From the NCBI RefSeq assembly GCF_020832325.1, contig NZ_JAFIEU010000038.1, positions 90,523 through 154,522 of the forward strand: a stretch of 64,000 nucleotides of DNA. Direction: 5' to 3'. The DNA is from Lunatimonas sp. Its GTDB lineage: Bacteria > Bacteroidota > Bacteroidia > Cytophagales > Cyclobacteriaceae. The notes beneath the pieces are model-generated. The model saw nothing but the letters and a program-made list of their open reading frames with translations, searched no databases and had not been told where the DNA came from. Below, piece by piece: positions 1 through 8,382 of the stretch; position 1 is the first letter of the stretch; each line of letters opens with the position of its first letter. A program made the translations under genes and the position numbers.

Positions 1-1
1 T

Positions 2-838
2 CAGCAGGCCTGGGCAATGACGCAGGGGCAGCTGGCGTGGTACCGCGAGATGGAATCGGCCGGTGAAATGAGACAGATTCTTACCCGTGAGGATTTGGAC
101 GAAATGGTAGCCCTTTGGGGAAACGAAGCAATGCCCGATTCAGATAAGCCCATTGGCTACATCCTGAGTTTGGAAGGCGCAGATTCCTTGGTAGACGTTT
201 CTTATTTGGAAAAAGCCTATGCGTATGGCGTTCGGGCATTGGGATTGTCGCATTTTGGACCGGGGAGGTACGCTCCTGGAACCAAGATGGAGGGTCCGAT
301 TACTCCGTTGGGGGAAGAGTTGCTGGAGGCCATGGGACGATTGAACATGATACTTGACGTCACCCACCTTACGGATCAGGGATTTGATCAGGCCATGGAT
401 CTGTACAAAGGACCGGTATGGGCCAGTCATCACAATGTGCGTAAAATTGTTCCCAACCAACGGCAATTGACAGACCCGCAAATCAAGCGTTTGGTGGAGC
501 GAGGTGCCGTGATCGGGGGCATGTTGGATTGTTGGGCAATGGATATACGGTTTATTGACACCGTGTCAGATCCTTGGCAACTGGATATTCGGCTGGAGCA
601 ACTGATCGATCACTGGGACCACATCTGTCAGTTGGCCGGAAATACGCACCACGTAGCCATAGGCAGCGATTTGGATGGCATCTTTGGTACCGAGCAATCT
701 CCCTGGGATCTCAACAGCGTGGCAGATCTCCAAAAATTCGAAGAGTTGTTGGATAAAAGGGGGTATAGTTCAGAGGATATAGATCGGATATTTCATGGCA
801 ACTGGCTACGTTTCCTGCGGGCAAGCTTACCAGTCTAA
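2..838 (+). CDS. Membrane dipeptidase (peptidase M19), 5' end cut by window edge
   Basis: This is a zinc dipeptidase of the renal dipeptidase family, which cleaves dipeptides, including D-amino-acid-containing ones in bacteria. The frame is open from base 2, so the ATG at 17 is internal and the N-terminal HxD zinc ligands lie outside the window. Visible family landmarks are LSLEGAD (bridging Glu region), DVTHLTD, WASHHNVR (zinc His region) and IGSDLDG near the C-terminus. The ceramidase-like gene follows 80 bp downstream on the same strand. A role in dipeptide salvage or cell-wall peptide turnover is inference. Family assignment is firm; the substrate is unknown. Confidence 0.9.
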   Translation, partial: QQAWAMTQGQLAWYREMESAGEMRQILTREDLDEMVALWGNEAMPDSDKPIGYILSLEGADSLVDVSYLEKAYAYGVRALGLSHFGPGRYAPGTKMEGPITPLGEELLEAMGRLNMILDVTHLTDQGFDQAMDLYKGPVWASHHNVRKIVPNQRQLTDPQIKRLVERGAVIGGMLDCWAMDIRFIDTVSDPWQLDIRLEQLIDHWDHICQLAGNTHHVAIGSDLDGIFGTEQSPWDLNSVADLQKFEELLDKRGYSSEDIDRIFHGNWLRFLRASLPV

Positions 839-918
839 AAGGTTCTGATGACGCCAAAATGGAGCTTTCAGAAAGCGGTTAGGCTGATAGCTAGCTGCTA
901 ATAAAAAATGATAAAAAG

Positions 919-2289
919 ATGAACAGTAATACCGGATTGTATGCCGCTGCGGCACAGGTGGAGACTACTCCTCGATTGGGTACTGTGATCAACGGCGACT
1001 TTGTCCCACATTACGCCACCTCCATCCATGACCCACTCTTTGCAAAAGCTCTTGTACTTCGGAGCGCCGATACCACGTTGGTGGTTGTGGTAGTGGATAT
1101 TTGTGTGATGGGGCAGGAGCTGCTTGACGAAGTAAAAAGTCTGATACAGCAAAATACCGGGATAGCTGCCGAAAACATGCTGATTAGCAGCACCCATACC
1201 CATGCAGCAGGTGCGGTGGAGGAAGTTCATTTCGTACAGGCGGATCTGGCCTATAGGCGGTGGCTTCCGGGCCGTATCCTTCAGGCCGTGAAAGCTGCTT
1301 TAGCGCGCTTGGAGCCAGCTCGTTTGGGCTATGGCAAAGTCTTGGCTCCGGAGCACTTGCGTTGTAGACGGTATCAGATGAAGGAAGACTATCAGCCACT
1401 TAATCCGGTAGCCGACTCGGTGGATTTGATCAAGACCAATCCCTTTGGTGTAGAGGATAAAATCATACATCCCATTGCCAAGCCTGATCCCGAGCTGTTT
1501 TTTGTCGCGCTACAGGGGATTTCGGGGAAGGCGATTAGTGTCTTGGCAAATTACGGTTTACATTACGTGGGTGACTGGCAAAATGGGACCATATCGGCAG
1601 ACTATTTTGGCTATTTTGCCCGAGCGTTACAGGCAGAGTTAGGTGCAGGTGAGGACTTTGTCGGCATCATGAGCAACGGTACCAGCGGGGATGTGAACAT
1701 TTGGGATTTTCACAACTCAAGCCTATATCCCACCGGCGACTTTCAGAAAAGCGCATTCATTGGGGCTGATCTGGCAGCCAAAGTAGCCCGGAAGATGGTT
1801 GATATCCATTGGGACTTAGATCCTGTTTTGGCGGCCAATACCGAAATGTTGTCAGTTGGGCGGCGCTTGCCTTCTGATGAGGAATTGGATGCCGCTAAGC
1901 ATCTTATGGAGGAGGGTGGCTTTGAATCCCTACAGGCTGATTATGCCGGTTGGCGCAAGTTGTATGCGCGGGAACAATTCTTGTTGGCAGCATTCCATCC
2001 GGAAGCCACGGTTCCTCTTCAGTGTTTTCGTTTGGGTTCTCTTCGTATTGGAGCCCTACCGGGGGAGGTTTTCGCTTCTACGGGGTTGGCGTTGAAAGAA
2101 GCGATAAAGGGGCCCTATTTTTCCATTACCCTTGCCAACGGCAACCTGGGTTATATTCCCCCGGCCGAGGAACTGGAAAAAGGAGGGTACGAAACTTGGA
2201 GGTGCCGCATCAGTAATCTGGAAAGTGGTGCGGAGCGTCGGATACGTGAAGAGATGATCCGATTGGCGTACTTCGATGATTCATTGTGA
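919..2289 (+). CDS. Neutral/alkaline ceramidase N-terminal-domain hydrolase
   Basis: The 456-residue protein matches the catalytic domain of non-lysosomal neutral ceramidases, zinc enzymes that hydrolyse an amide bond. STHTHAAG near residue 95 carries the two zinc histidines. NYGLHYVGD holds a further His, and GTSGDVN contains the expected catalytic Ser. The C-terminal GYIPP...GGYET segment is also typical. The protein stops after this domain, so the C-terminal Ig-like domain of classical ceramidases (about 650 aa) is absent. No signal peptide is visible, so it is probably cytoplasmic or exported by another route. Many bacterial one-domain members have unknown substrates, so ceramide is not assured. 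Confidence 0.8.
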   Translation: MNSNTGLYAAAAQVETTPRLGTVINGDFVPHYATSIHDPLFAKALVLRSADTTLVVVVVDICVMGQELLDEVKSLIQQNTGIAAENMLISSTHTHAAGAVEEVHFVQADLAYRRWLPGRILQAVKAALARLEPARLGYGKVLAPEHLRCRRYQMKEDYQPLNPVADSVDLIKTNPFGVEDKIIHPIAKPDPELFFVALQGISGKAISVLANYGLHYVGDWQNGTISADYFGYFARALQAELGAGEDFVGIMSNGTSGDVNIWDFHNSSLYPTGDFQKSAFIGADLAAKVARKMVDIHWDLDPVLAANTEMLSVGRRLPSDEELDAAKHLMEEGGFESLQADYAGWRKLYAREQFLLAAFHPEATVPLQCFRLGSLRIGALPGEVFASTGLALKEAIKGPYFSITLANGNLGYIPPAEELEKGGYETWRCRISNLESGAERRIREEMIRLAYFDDSL

Positions 2290-2417
2290 GGCAGGGCAGT
2301 TTTGAGAATCGTTTATTCAGATCGCCAGAGCGGATCTCAGGTCATAGTAAACAGTTTGGTGTCCAAAGACGTTGATACATCATACACGTTTCAACTATAG
2401 CAAGAAATCTTTACCGT

Positions 2418-3020
2418 ATGCCAATAACCCTCCGAAAAGTTTTTCCGATCCTGTTCTTTTTAGTTCTCTGCTATCTTCCCACCTATGCTCAAGATGAGGG
2501 GAATGCGCTAAAGCAATACAACCTTGAGCGGATCCAATACAACAAGCAGGGCATGCTGATATTGGGTTCATGGGCGGTAGGAAATATGCTTTGGGGGGGA
2601 TTCATGGCTGGCCGAACGAGTGGAGAGCTACAGGGTTTTCACCAGATGAATGCGTATTGGAACAGCGTTAACTTGTTGATTGCTGGTTTTGGGTATTACT
2701 CTGCGATGAAGGAAGTACCCAGTGCGGAGTTTTGGGAGACGATACAACAGCAACAGAGCATCGAAAAAATCTTGTTGGTAAATGCGGGCTTGGATGTAGC
2801 CTACATGGCGACAGGGCTTTATATGCTCGAAAGGGGAAAGCGTAAAGACGATGCCCGGATACGGGGTTTTGGTAAGTCGGTTATCCTACAGGGAGCTTTT
2901 TTGATGTCCTTTGATGTCATCAAGTATTTTTACCATCATGCCCATGCCCAAGAGCTGCCAAAGATTGTCGAAAACCTTTCCGTAGGACCAAATGGAATTG
3001 GACTTAGGGTGGTGTTTTAG
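2418..3020 (+). CDS. Small membrane protein of unknown function (DUF6992-like)
   Basis: This 200-residue protein starts with a hydrophobic signal-like segment (residues 9-24) ending in TYAQ. It then has two or three hydrophobic stretches (around GSWAVGNMLWGGF, SVNLLIAGFGYY and LLVNAGLDVAYM). Similar short proteins occur widely in Bacteroidota and I believe they are grouped as DUF6992, but I cannot confirm this without a search. It stands alone, 129 bp after the ceramidase-like gene. No function can be assigned. Confidence 0.65.
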   Translation: MPITLRKVFPILFFLVLCYLPTYAQDEGNALKQYNLERIQYNKQGMLILGSWAVGNMLWGGFMAGRTSGELQGFHQMNAYWNSVNLLIAGFGYYSAMKEVPSAEFWETIQQQQSIEKILLVNAGLDVAYMATGLYMLERGKRKDDARIRGFGKSVILQGAFLMSFDVIKYFYHHAHAQELPKIVENLSVGPNGIGLRVVF

Positions 3021-3091
3021 TGCGGTGTTACGTGGGGGAAATTAGAGGGTGAATCCGGTTTACTTCGTCTCTTTGCATTTTCTTTTTTATG

Positions 3092-3099
3092 TATATTTG
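3092..3099 (+). promoter_or_regulatory. Bacteroidota -7 box (TATATTTG) for the SprT-like gene
   Basis: TATATTTG matches the Bacteroidota -7 consensus TAnnTTTG and lies 17 bp before the GTG start at 3117. A TTTG at 3072-3075 could serve as the -33 element, but the spacing of 16 is shorter than usual. The short leader supports the GTG start. Confidence 0.5.
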
Positions 3100-3116
3100 T
3101 TCCAAACGATTGCCTT

Positions 3117-3743
3117 GTGGCCTTGATTAAACCGGAAGATTGGACATCCTTTCTGTCAGGCCGTGTGCCGGACCACTCCATTGCCTATTGCTACGAGCTT
3201 TGGAAGGAAAACCCCTTTCATTTTGTGATAGCTAAATCACGGTCTTCCAAGCTCGGGGACTTTACCTACCGGAGAAACAGAGCCGTTCAGAAAATTACGG
3301 TCAATCACGATCTAAACCCCTACCAATTTTTAATTACGTACGTCCATGAAGTGGCCCACCATCGGGTCTATGCAAAATACGGTGCATCCTGTATGCCGCA
3401 TGGTGTGGAGTGGAAAAACGAGTTTCGACGGTTGATGGTACCCATGCTGGTTAGGGAGGTGTTTCCATTGGATATCCTTGTCCCACTGCGCAGGCATTTG
3501 GCCAATCCCAAAGCGAGCGCAGGCGCAGATCTATTTCTGATGAAGGAGCTTCGAAAGTACGATTCAGCAGATAATGGAGACACCGGTATGCTATTGAGTG
3601 ACTTGGTGCTTGGGCAACGGTTTTTGTTCAAAAATCGCTTGTTCGAAAAATTAGAAAGCCGACGTACCAGGGTTCTCTGCGAGGAGGTAGGTACAGGTAG
3701 ACGTTTCCTGATTTCCGGGCATGCTTCCGTGGAGAAACAATAG
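3117..3743 (+). CDS. SprT-like domain protein (zinc metalloprotease-like)
   Basis: The 208-residue protein carries HEVAHHRVYAKYG near residue 77, an HExxH motif of the SprT/Spartan type, followed by PHGVEWKNEFRRLM, which matches the conserved HG...W...M segment of SprT domains. The start is GTG at 3117, with no in-frame ATG nearby and a -7 box just upstream. Whether it is proteolytically active is unknown. SprT-like proteins are linked to DNA-protein crosslink repair in eukaryotes, but the bacterial role is not settled. It runs towards murQ and ends 6 bp before it. Confidence 0.8.
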   Translation: MALIKPEDWTSFLSGRVPDHSIAYCYELWKENPFHFVIAKSRSSKLGDFTYRRNRAVQKITVNHDLNPYQFLITYVHEVAHHRVYAKYGASCMPHGVEWKNEFRRLMVPMLVREVFPLDILVPLRRHLANPKASAGADLFLMKELRKYDSADNGDTGMLLSDLVLGQRFLFKNRLFEKLESRRTRVLCEEVGTGRRFLISGHASVEKQ

Positions 3744-3749
3744 CTACAT

Positions 3750-4565
3750 TTACATGTTTCTACTTTCAAACGCCGCCACAGCTGCCCTAACCGATCCAAA
3801 TTCGAGAAGCAGTTGTTTGGCTTTTTCTTCCGGCATGCCTGTGGCGTCTACAATCATTCGGGTCCCTCTCTTTACCAGTTTTTCGTTGGAAAGCTGCATA
3901 TCCACCATCTTGTTTCCCTTTACTTTACCCAGTTTGATCATCACGCTCGTGGAGATCATATTGAGTACTAGTTTCTGGGCCGTTCCGGATTTCATCCGCG
4001 TGCTGCCGGTCACAAACTCCGGTCCAACGACCACCTCCACGGGTAGCTGAGCGGTAGCAGCGAGCGGACTGGCGGCGTTGCAAGTGATGCACCCGGTGAG
4101 TAGCCCAGTCTCGTTGGCAGCCTTAAGTCCCCCAATGACATAGGGTGTAGTGCCTGACGCTGCTATTCCAATCACGGAATCGTGTTCGTTGAACCCGAAT
4201 TTTTGGATATCCTCCCAGGCTTGTGCCGGATCATCCTCGGCATTCTCTACTGCCTTCCGGATAGCCGTATCGCCACCGGCAATTATCCCGATTACCAAAT
4301 CATGCGGCACGCCATAGGTAGGAGGGCACTCGGAGGCATCCAAGATTCCCAACCGCCCACTCGTTCCTGCGCCGATATAAAACAGCCTACCTCCGCATTC
4401 CATCCTAGGGACAATGGCAGCGACCAACCTCTCGATTTGGGGAAGGGATTTAGCCACTGCCAAAGGAACGGTCTGATCTTCTTTGTTCATGTGGGAAAGC
4501 AGCTCCGAAACGGACATCTGCTCCAAATTGTCATAGTATGAACTGCTTTCAGTTGTCGTGCTCAT
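3750..4565 (-). CDS. murQ: N-acetylmuramic acid 6-phosphate etherase
   Basis: MurQ cleaves the lactyl ether of MurNAc-6-phosphate to give GlcNAc-6-phosphate and lactate in peptidoglycan recycling. The SIS-domain phosphate-binding segment IGAGTSGRLG is followed by LDASECPP with Glu79, matching the catalytic Glu of E. coli MurQ. AVENAEDD contains Glu110, matching the second acidic catalytic residue. GSTRMKSGTAQK is another signature. At 271 aa it is shorter than the E. coli enzyme (298) at both ends, which is common in Bacteroidota. Its start overlaps the stop of the upstream kinase by 4 bp, indicating co-translation. Confidence 0.95.
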   Translation of the reverse strand: MSTTTESSSYYDNLEQMSVSELLSHMNKEDQTVPLAVAKSLPQIERLVAAIVPRMECGGRLFYIGAGTSGRLGILDASECPPTYGVPHDLVIGIIAGGDTAIRKAVENAEDDPAQAWEDIQKFGFNEHDSVIGIAASGTTPYVIGGLKAANETGLLTGCITCNAASPLAATAQLPVEVVVGPEFVTGSTRMKSGTAQKLVLNMISTSVMIKLGKVKGNKMVDMQLSNEKLVKRGTRMIVDATGMPEEKAKQLLLEFGSVRAAVAAFESRNM

Positions 4566-5407
4566 ATCTTATTTTGGTGATAAAGGGTGAGACCAGCAAT
4601 GGGGGCCTCCAGAATAATGTCAATATGGATACCGAGATCGGCACCTACTTTTCGTAATATCTCTCCATTGTGAAAGGCTATGGAGCCTACAAAGCTGACC
4701 GGCTTGTTTTGGTAATTGGCGTACCGCATCACATGTCGTTTAAAGAAGTCGGAGAAACCATTGTAAAAAAGCTGAAAACAGTACGGGTGGTTTTTATGGT
4801 CGTGAATGAACCTGCAAAAACTGGCCATGTATCGGTTCGGGAAAGGTTTTTGGTACACATTTTCCTGAATTTCCAAATTTGTCAGTTGGTACTCCTCGAG
4901 TACCATTTCTCTGATTTCCTTTGGCATGTCGTCATAGATGAAATCCTGTAGAAAATGACGGCCTATGTACGATCCACCACCCTCATCACCCAACAGGTAT
5001 CCAGGAGAAGGGCGGTTGGCTACGATGTTTTCTCCATCGTAATCACCACTATTGGATCCCGTGCCCAAAATGCAGGCGATGCCCGATTTGTGGCCACAAG
5101 TAGCTTTGGCGGAAGCCGTCAAGTCGTGGTCTACCGATACCCATGTGTCATCACCAAGAACACTTTTGATGAGTCTGGCTACCGTTTGTTTGTTCTTTTC
5201 GCCCGTGCATCCTGCTCCATAAAAGTATACCTCTTCGATGCTGCCTTTAAGAGACTGAATGTGCTCTGTCTGCAAATCCCTTAGCATGTCATCTGCCTGC
5301 TGGTAATAGGGATTGAATCCAACAGTTCGAAACTGTTCGATTTTTCCATCCTTACGTATTACCCTCCAGTCGGTTTTACTGGAGCCACTGTCAGCTATCA
5401 GAATCAT
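4562..5407 (-). CDS. BadF/BadG-type ATPase, probable MurNAc/GlcNAc kinase
   Basis: This is an actin-fold sugar kinase of the BadF/BadG/BcrA/BcrD family (281 aa). The N-terminal DSGSSKTDWRVI is the phosphate-1 motif, GTGSNSGDYDG is phosphate-2, and LGDEGGGSYIG matches the conserved family segment. It overlaps murQ by 4 bp. MurQ needs phosphorylated MurNAc, so the kinase is probably an amino-sugar kinase feeding MurQ, as for MurK-type enzymes. Choosing between MurNAc and GlcNAc is inference from context. Confidence 0.85.
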   Translation of the reverse strand: MILIADSGSSKTDWRVIRKDGKIEQFRTVGFNPYYQQADDMLRDLQTEHIQSLKGSIEEVYFYGAGCTGEKNKQTVARLIKSVLGDDTWVSVDHDLTASAKATCGHKSGIACILGTGSNSGDYDGENIVANRPSPGYLLGDEGGGSYIGRHFLQDFIYDDMPKEIREMVLEEYQLTNLEIQENVYQKPFPNRYMASFCRFIHDHKNHPYCFQLFYNGFSDFFKRHVMRYANYQNKPVSFVGSIAFHNGEILRKVGADLGIHIDIILEAPIAGLTLYHQNKI

Positions 5408-5409
5408 GT

Positions 5410-5643
5410 TTATTTCAGGTATGCGATCGGTTCGAATTTATCAAATACGTTTGCCGTATGGGGGGCTATCAGCAATTCCTCCGTAAGGTCCTGACCCGCC
5501 CAGTGCTCGTAGTGTCTCCCGTTTTTCCAAAGCCGGGAACGACTCAAGTCATAGACCAACCCTTGGTAGGCTACGTATATCTCCGGTTTATCCTGTCCGT
5601 TATATAGAGCGAGCTGTGATCTTGTGATGGTTCTCATGAGCAT
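5410..5643 (-). CDS. Cytochrome b5-like heme/steroid-binding domain protein
   Basis: The protein of about 77 residues matches small soluble cytochrome b5-like domains: an Ile/Tyr-rich core (IYVAYQGLVYDLSRS), the W-K-N-G-RHYEHWAGQDLT segment, and APHT with a candidate axial His. The classic HPGG motif is absent, as in MAPR-type members. The open frame reaches a TTG at 5655, but that TTG sits inside a strong -7 box, so I prefer the ATG at 5643 or the one at 5637. It lies 2 bp upstream of the kinase-murQ pair and probably heads that operon. Its role there is unknown. Confidence 0.75.
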   Translation of the reverse strand: MLMRTITRSQLALYNGQDKPEIYVAYQGLVYDLSRSRLWKNGRHYEHWAGQDLTEELLIAPHTANVFDKFEPIAYLK

Positions 5644-5652
5644 TTGCTCTTT

Positions 5653-5660
5653 CAAAGATA
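5653..5660 (-). promoter_or_regulatory. -7 box (TATCTTTG) for the cytb5-like/kinase/murQ operon
   Basis: Read on the minus strand, TATCTTTG is an exact match to TAnnTTTG. Transcription would start near 5646, so the ATG at 5643 would be almost leaderless and the ATG at 5637 would have a short leader. No good -33 TTG is seen. Confidence 0.5.
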
Positions 5661-5703
5661 AATAATTTATAAAAAGAGCGAGCAGTTTTTTAAATTTTTT
5701 CCA

Positions 5704-6888
5704 TTAGGGAAGTTTCAATTGGGCGTTTACCCATCGTTCTGGAATTTCACCGCGCTGCGCTGTTTGATAATCCTCGTAGCTACAGGGAATGATGGTCTGA
5801 TCACCAAATTTCCCCATGCCGGAGACGGGTACTTCCATCCACCATTTTCCGCTGAGATTACTTTTATAAAAGTGAAGCACTGAGGGGGTAGAGTCAAGGG
5901 ATACGGTATATTTGGTATAGTCGCTGCTTTTGAAGGAAAGACTATCTTTTCGATGGTAAAAGCCCTCAATGAAATACCAAACCATGGTAGCTACCACCGA
6001 TGCCGTGGTATACCGGGAATCGTCGAGACACTCGTGATATCCATAAAACCCAATAGAGCTCAATTTTTCGTTTGTTCCTGCAAACCAACTAATCTGACAG
6101 GCTTCTTCCGAGGTCATGCCAAAAGGCTGGCAATCGATGGTTCCGGGGGCATCTGTTGACTTGATGGCACATAGGTCGAAACTGAGCATATCGGCGTTTC
6201 GAATGAGCGGTTCCACCTCTTTAAAGTTATCCCGAAGCTTGCCGAGCCGCACATGGTCAAAGTAGAGTTTCTCCAAAGTGGCTACCAAATCACTGTCGGT
6301 CAAAAAACTCTGATAGGCTAGGTGACAATAATTGAACAGGAAGTTGGGCTGATGAAGTACGATCTGGCTGGAGTGGATTTGATCCGGTCTTCCTTCGTCT
6401 TCCATGTCCATTTTAGCATCCACGGTTAGTACGCTTACCATTTTCCGCATTTTTTCGAAGGCCAGAAATTGGCCGAGATCCAAGTCGTGAGAACCTCCGA
6501 TAAATAGCGGTAGAATTTCCTGATTGATAAGAAACTCACCGATAGAGCGCATCAACTGGCAGGTCTCTTTGGTCGTTTCCCCAGACTTAAGTGTTCCTAA
6601 ATCTGCAATTTTATACTGACCCTGACCTTTCTTGAGTCGAAAGAGTTTTTCCCTTATTGCATAGGTCGATTCAGGGCCATTTGCTAGTTCTCCTGCTCCC
6701 CGAAAATCTTCCAGGCCGATAATTGCAAGCTGAATACCCTGCAGATCGGGAAACTGCTCGCCATGGCAGTGAATACCATCAAAAAACGAATTGTGGGATT
6801 TTTCCTTTTGGTAAAGTCGTTCAGGTAGGGGTTCGAAAAATATCTTTAGGTCCATTTGGTGTAGCGTACTAGCCTTTTGATTAACCAA
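5704..6888 (-). CDS. Arginase/ureohydrolase-fold protein with altered metal ligands
   Basis: The 394-residue protein belongs to the ureohydrolase fold (arginase, agmatinase, formimidoylglutamase). GGSHD (131-135) matches the first metal motif. The second motif, normally DxHxD, reads DAKMD (157-161), replacing a His ligand by Lys. The third, normally DxD, reads SFDLCA with Asp238 but Cys240. DAPG follows as in active members. Two of six Mn ligands are therefore changed. Relatives in Bacteroidota are often labelled formimidoylglutamase, but no histidine-degradation genes are nearby. Fold assignment is firm; catalytic activity is doubtful. Confidence 0.8.
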   Translation of the reverse strand: MVNQKASTLHQMDLKIFFEPLPERLYQKEKSHNSFFDGIHCHGEQFPDLQGIQLAIIGLEDFRGAGELANGPESTYAIREKLFRLKKGQGQYKIADLGTLKSGETTKETCQLMRSIGEFLINQEILPLFIGGSHDLDLGQFLAFEKMRKMVSVLTVDAKMDMEDEGRPDQIHSSQIVLHQPNFLFNYCHLAYQSFLTDSDLVATLEKLYFDHVRLGKLRDNFKEVEPLIRNADMLSFDLCAIKSTDAPGTIDCQPFGMTSEEACQISWFAGTNEKLSSIGFYGYHECLDDSRYTTASVVATMVWYFIEGFYHRKDSLSFKSSDYTKYTVSLDSTPSVLHFYKSNLSGKWWMEVPVSGMGKFGDQTIIPCSYEDYQTAQRGEIPERWVNAQLKLP

Positions 6889-6914
6889 AAATAAAGAAAT
6901 TCATTCGATATAAA

Positions 6915-6947
6915 ACAAAAAAAGCCCCGCTCTAGGCGGGACTTTTA
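6915..6947 (-). terminator. Rho-independent terminator of nqrF
   Basis: An 11-bp stem with one mismatch (AAAGTCCCGC with GCGGGGCTTT) is followed on the minus strand by a T-rich tract, immediately after the nqrF stop codon. Confidence 0.85.
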
Positions 6948-6950
6948 AGC

Positions 6951-8255
6951 TTATCCTCCGAAATCATCGAAGCGTATGTTTTCATTGGGAACTCCGAGAT
7001 CGTCGAGCATTTTCAGCACGGCAGCATTCATCAGTGGAGGGCCGCAAAGGTAGAACTCAATTTCGTCCGGTTCATCTTTGTGCTTCAAGTAGTTGTCATA
7101 CAATACTTGGTGGATAAAACCAACATATCCGTCGGCCTCCCGGTCTTCCAAAGATTTCTTTACCTTCCAATTATCTTCTGGTAGGGGCTCAGAAAGCCCG
7201 ATGTGGAAATTAAAGTTAGGGAACTCCTTCTCTATTTCGCGGAAGTGCTCCGTGTAGAACAGCTCTTTTTTGGATCGACCACCGTACCAGTAGGAAACTT
7301 TACGGTTAGATTTTTCTGTGTGAAATAGGTGGAAGAGGTGGGATCTCAATGGAGCCATCCCTGCACCACCTCCGATATAAATCATTTCTCGCTGGGTCGG
7401 ATTGATATGGAACTCGCCGTAAGGTCCAGAGATGGTCACTTTATCGCCAGGCTTTCTTCCAAAAACGTAAGAGGAGCAAACACCGGGATTAACGTCCATC
7501 CATCGGTTGTTTGCGCGATCCCAAGGCGGAGTAGCCACCCGGATGGTAAGCATCACGATATTTCCTTCCGCTGGGTGGTTGGCCATTGAGTAAGCGCGAA
7601 ACAACGGTTCGTCGTTTTTCATTACCAAATCCCAAAGCCCAAATTTATCCCAGTCACTTTTATAAACATCTTGGGGGTGCCCAAGGTCCGGATGGGGTGT
7701 TATATCAATATCTTTATAGTTAACGGTAATGGCGGGGACGTCAATCTGGATGTATCCTCCAGGTTCAAAATCCAGAGTTTCCCCTTCAGGAAGTTTTACG
7801 ACAAACTCTTTGATAAAGGTAGAAACGTTATAGTTAGAAACTACTTCACAGTCCCACTTCTTAATTCCAAAGATTTCTTCTGGAATGCGAATTCTCATAT
7901 CGCTTTTCACTTTCACTTGGCAGGAAAGCCGTACTTTACTTTGCTGCTCTGCTCTGCTTAGGTGACCAACTTCAGTGGGGAGTACTTCTCCGCCACCTTC
8001 TTCTATGGTACACTTACACATGGCACAAGTGCCGCCCCCACCGCAGGCAGAGGGCAAGAAAATCTTTTTATTGCCAAGGGTATTAAGCAGGGTTGACCCA
8101 GCCGAGGCAACAATCGGATTTTTCTCATCACCATTGACGATGATTTTAACATCCCCAGAGGCAACCAGCTTGGATTGGGCAAATAGAAGAATAAATACAA
8201 GTAGCAAAATGATCAACGTAAATGCTACGATCGAGGTAATGATTACTGAACCCAT
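6951..8255 (-). CDS. nqrF: Na+-translocating NADH:quinone reductase subunit F
   Basis: NqrF is the NADH-oxidising subunit of the sodium pump Na+-NQR. An N-terminal membrane anchor (about residues 5-25) is followed by a 2Fe-2S ferredoxin domain with Cys71, Cys77, Cys80 and Cys112. The FAD domain (RAYSMAN) and the NADH domain ([12 protein letters not shown], then FYLCGPP near the C-terminus) follow. At 434 aa it is somewhat longer than the Vibrio subunit (about 407). The other nqr genes are not adjacent: the next gene upstream is accD, and nqrF has its own promoter-like box and terminator. Confidence 0.95.
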   Translation of the reverse strand: MGSVIITSIVAFTLIILLLVFILLFAQSKLVASGDVKIIVNGDEKNPIVASAGSTLLNTLGNKKIFLPSACGGGGTCAMCKCTIEEGGGEVLPTEVGHLSRAEQQSKVRLSCQVKVKSDMRIRIPEEIFGIKKWDCEVVSNYNVSTFIKEFVVKLPEGETLDFEPGGYIQIDVPAITVNYKDIDITPHPDLGHPQDVYKSDWDKFGLWDLVMKNDEPLFRAYSMANHPAEGNIVMLTIRVATPPWDRANNRWMDVNPGVCSSYVFGRKPGDKVTISGPYGEFHINPTQREMIYIGGGAGMAPLRSHLFHLFHTEKSNRKVSYWYGGRSKKELFYTEHFREIEKEFPNFNFHIGLSEPLPEDNWKVKKSLEDREADGYVGFIHQVLYDNYLKHKDEPDEIEFYLCGPPLMNAAVLKMLDDLGVPNENIRFDDFGG

Positions 8256-8305
8256 TTAACGATGTTTTTTCTTTATCAGTACGACAAATCCGGTTTAAAT
8301 GATTG

Positions 8306-8313
8306 CAAATATA
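8306..8313 (-). promoter_or_regulatory. -7 box (TATATTTG) for nqrF
   Basis: On the minus strand TATATTTG fits TAnnTTTG and predicts a start near 8299 with a leader of about 44 nt before the nqrF ATG. No convincing -33 TTG was found. Confidence 0.5.
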
Positions 8314-8382
8314 TTGATTAATCCCTTAAACCGGTGAATAAATTCTAATTTTTAGGGCGCTTCACCCTCTTAGATGTAACTG

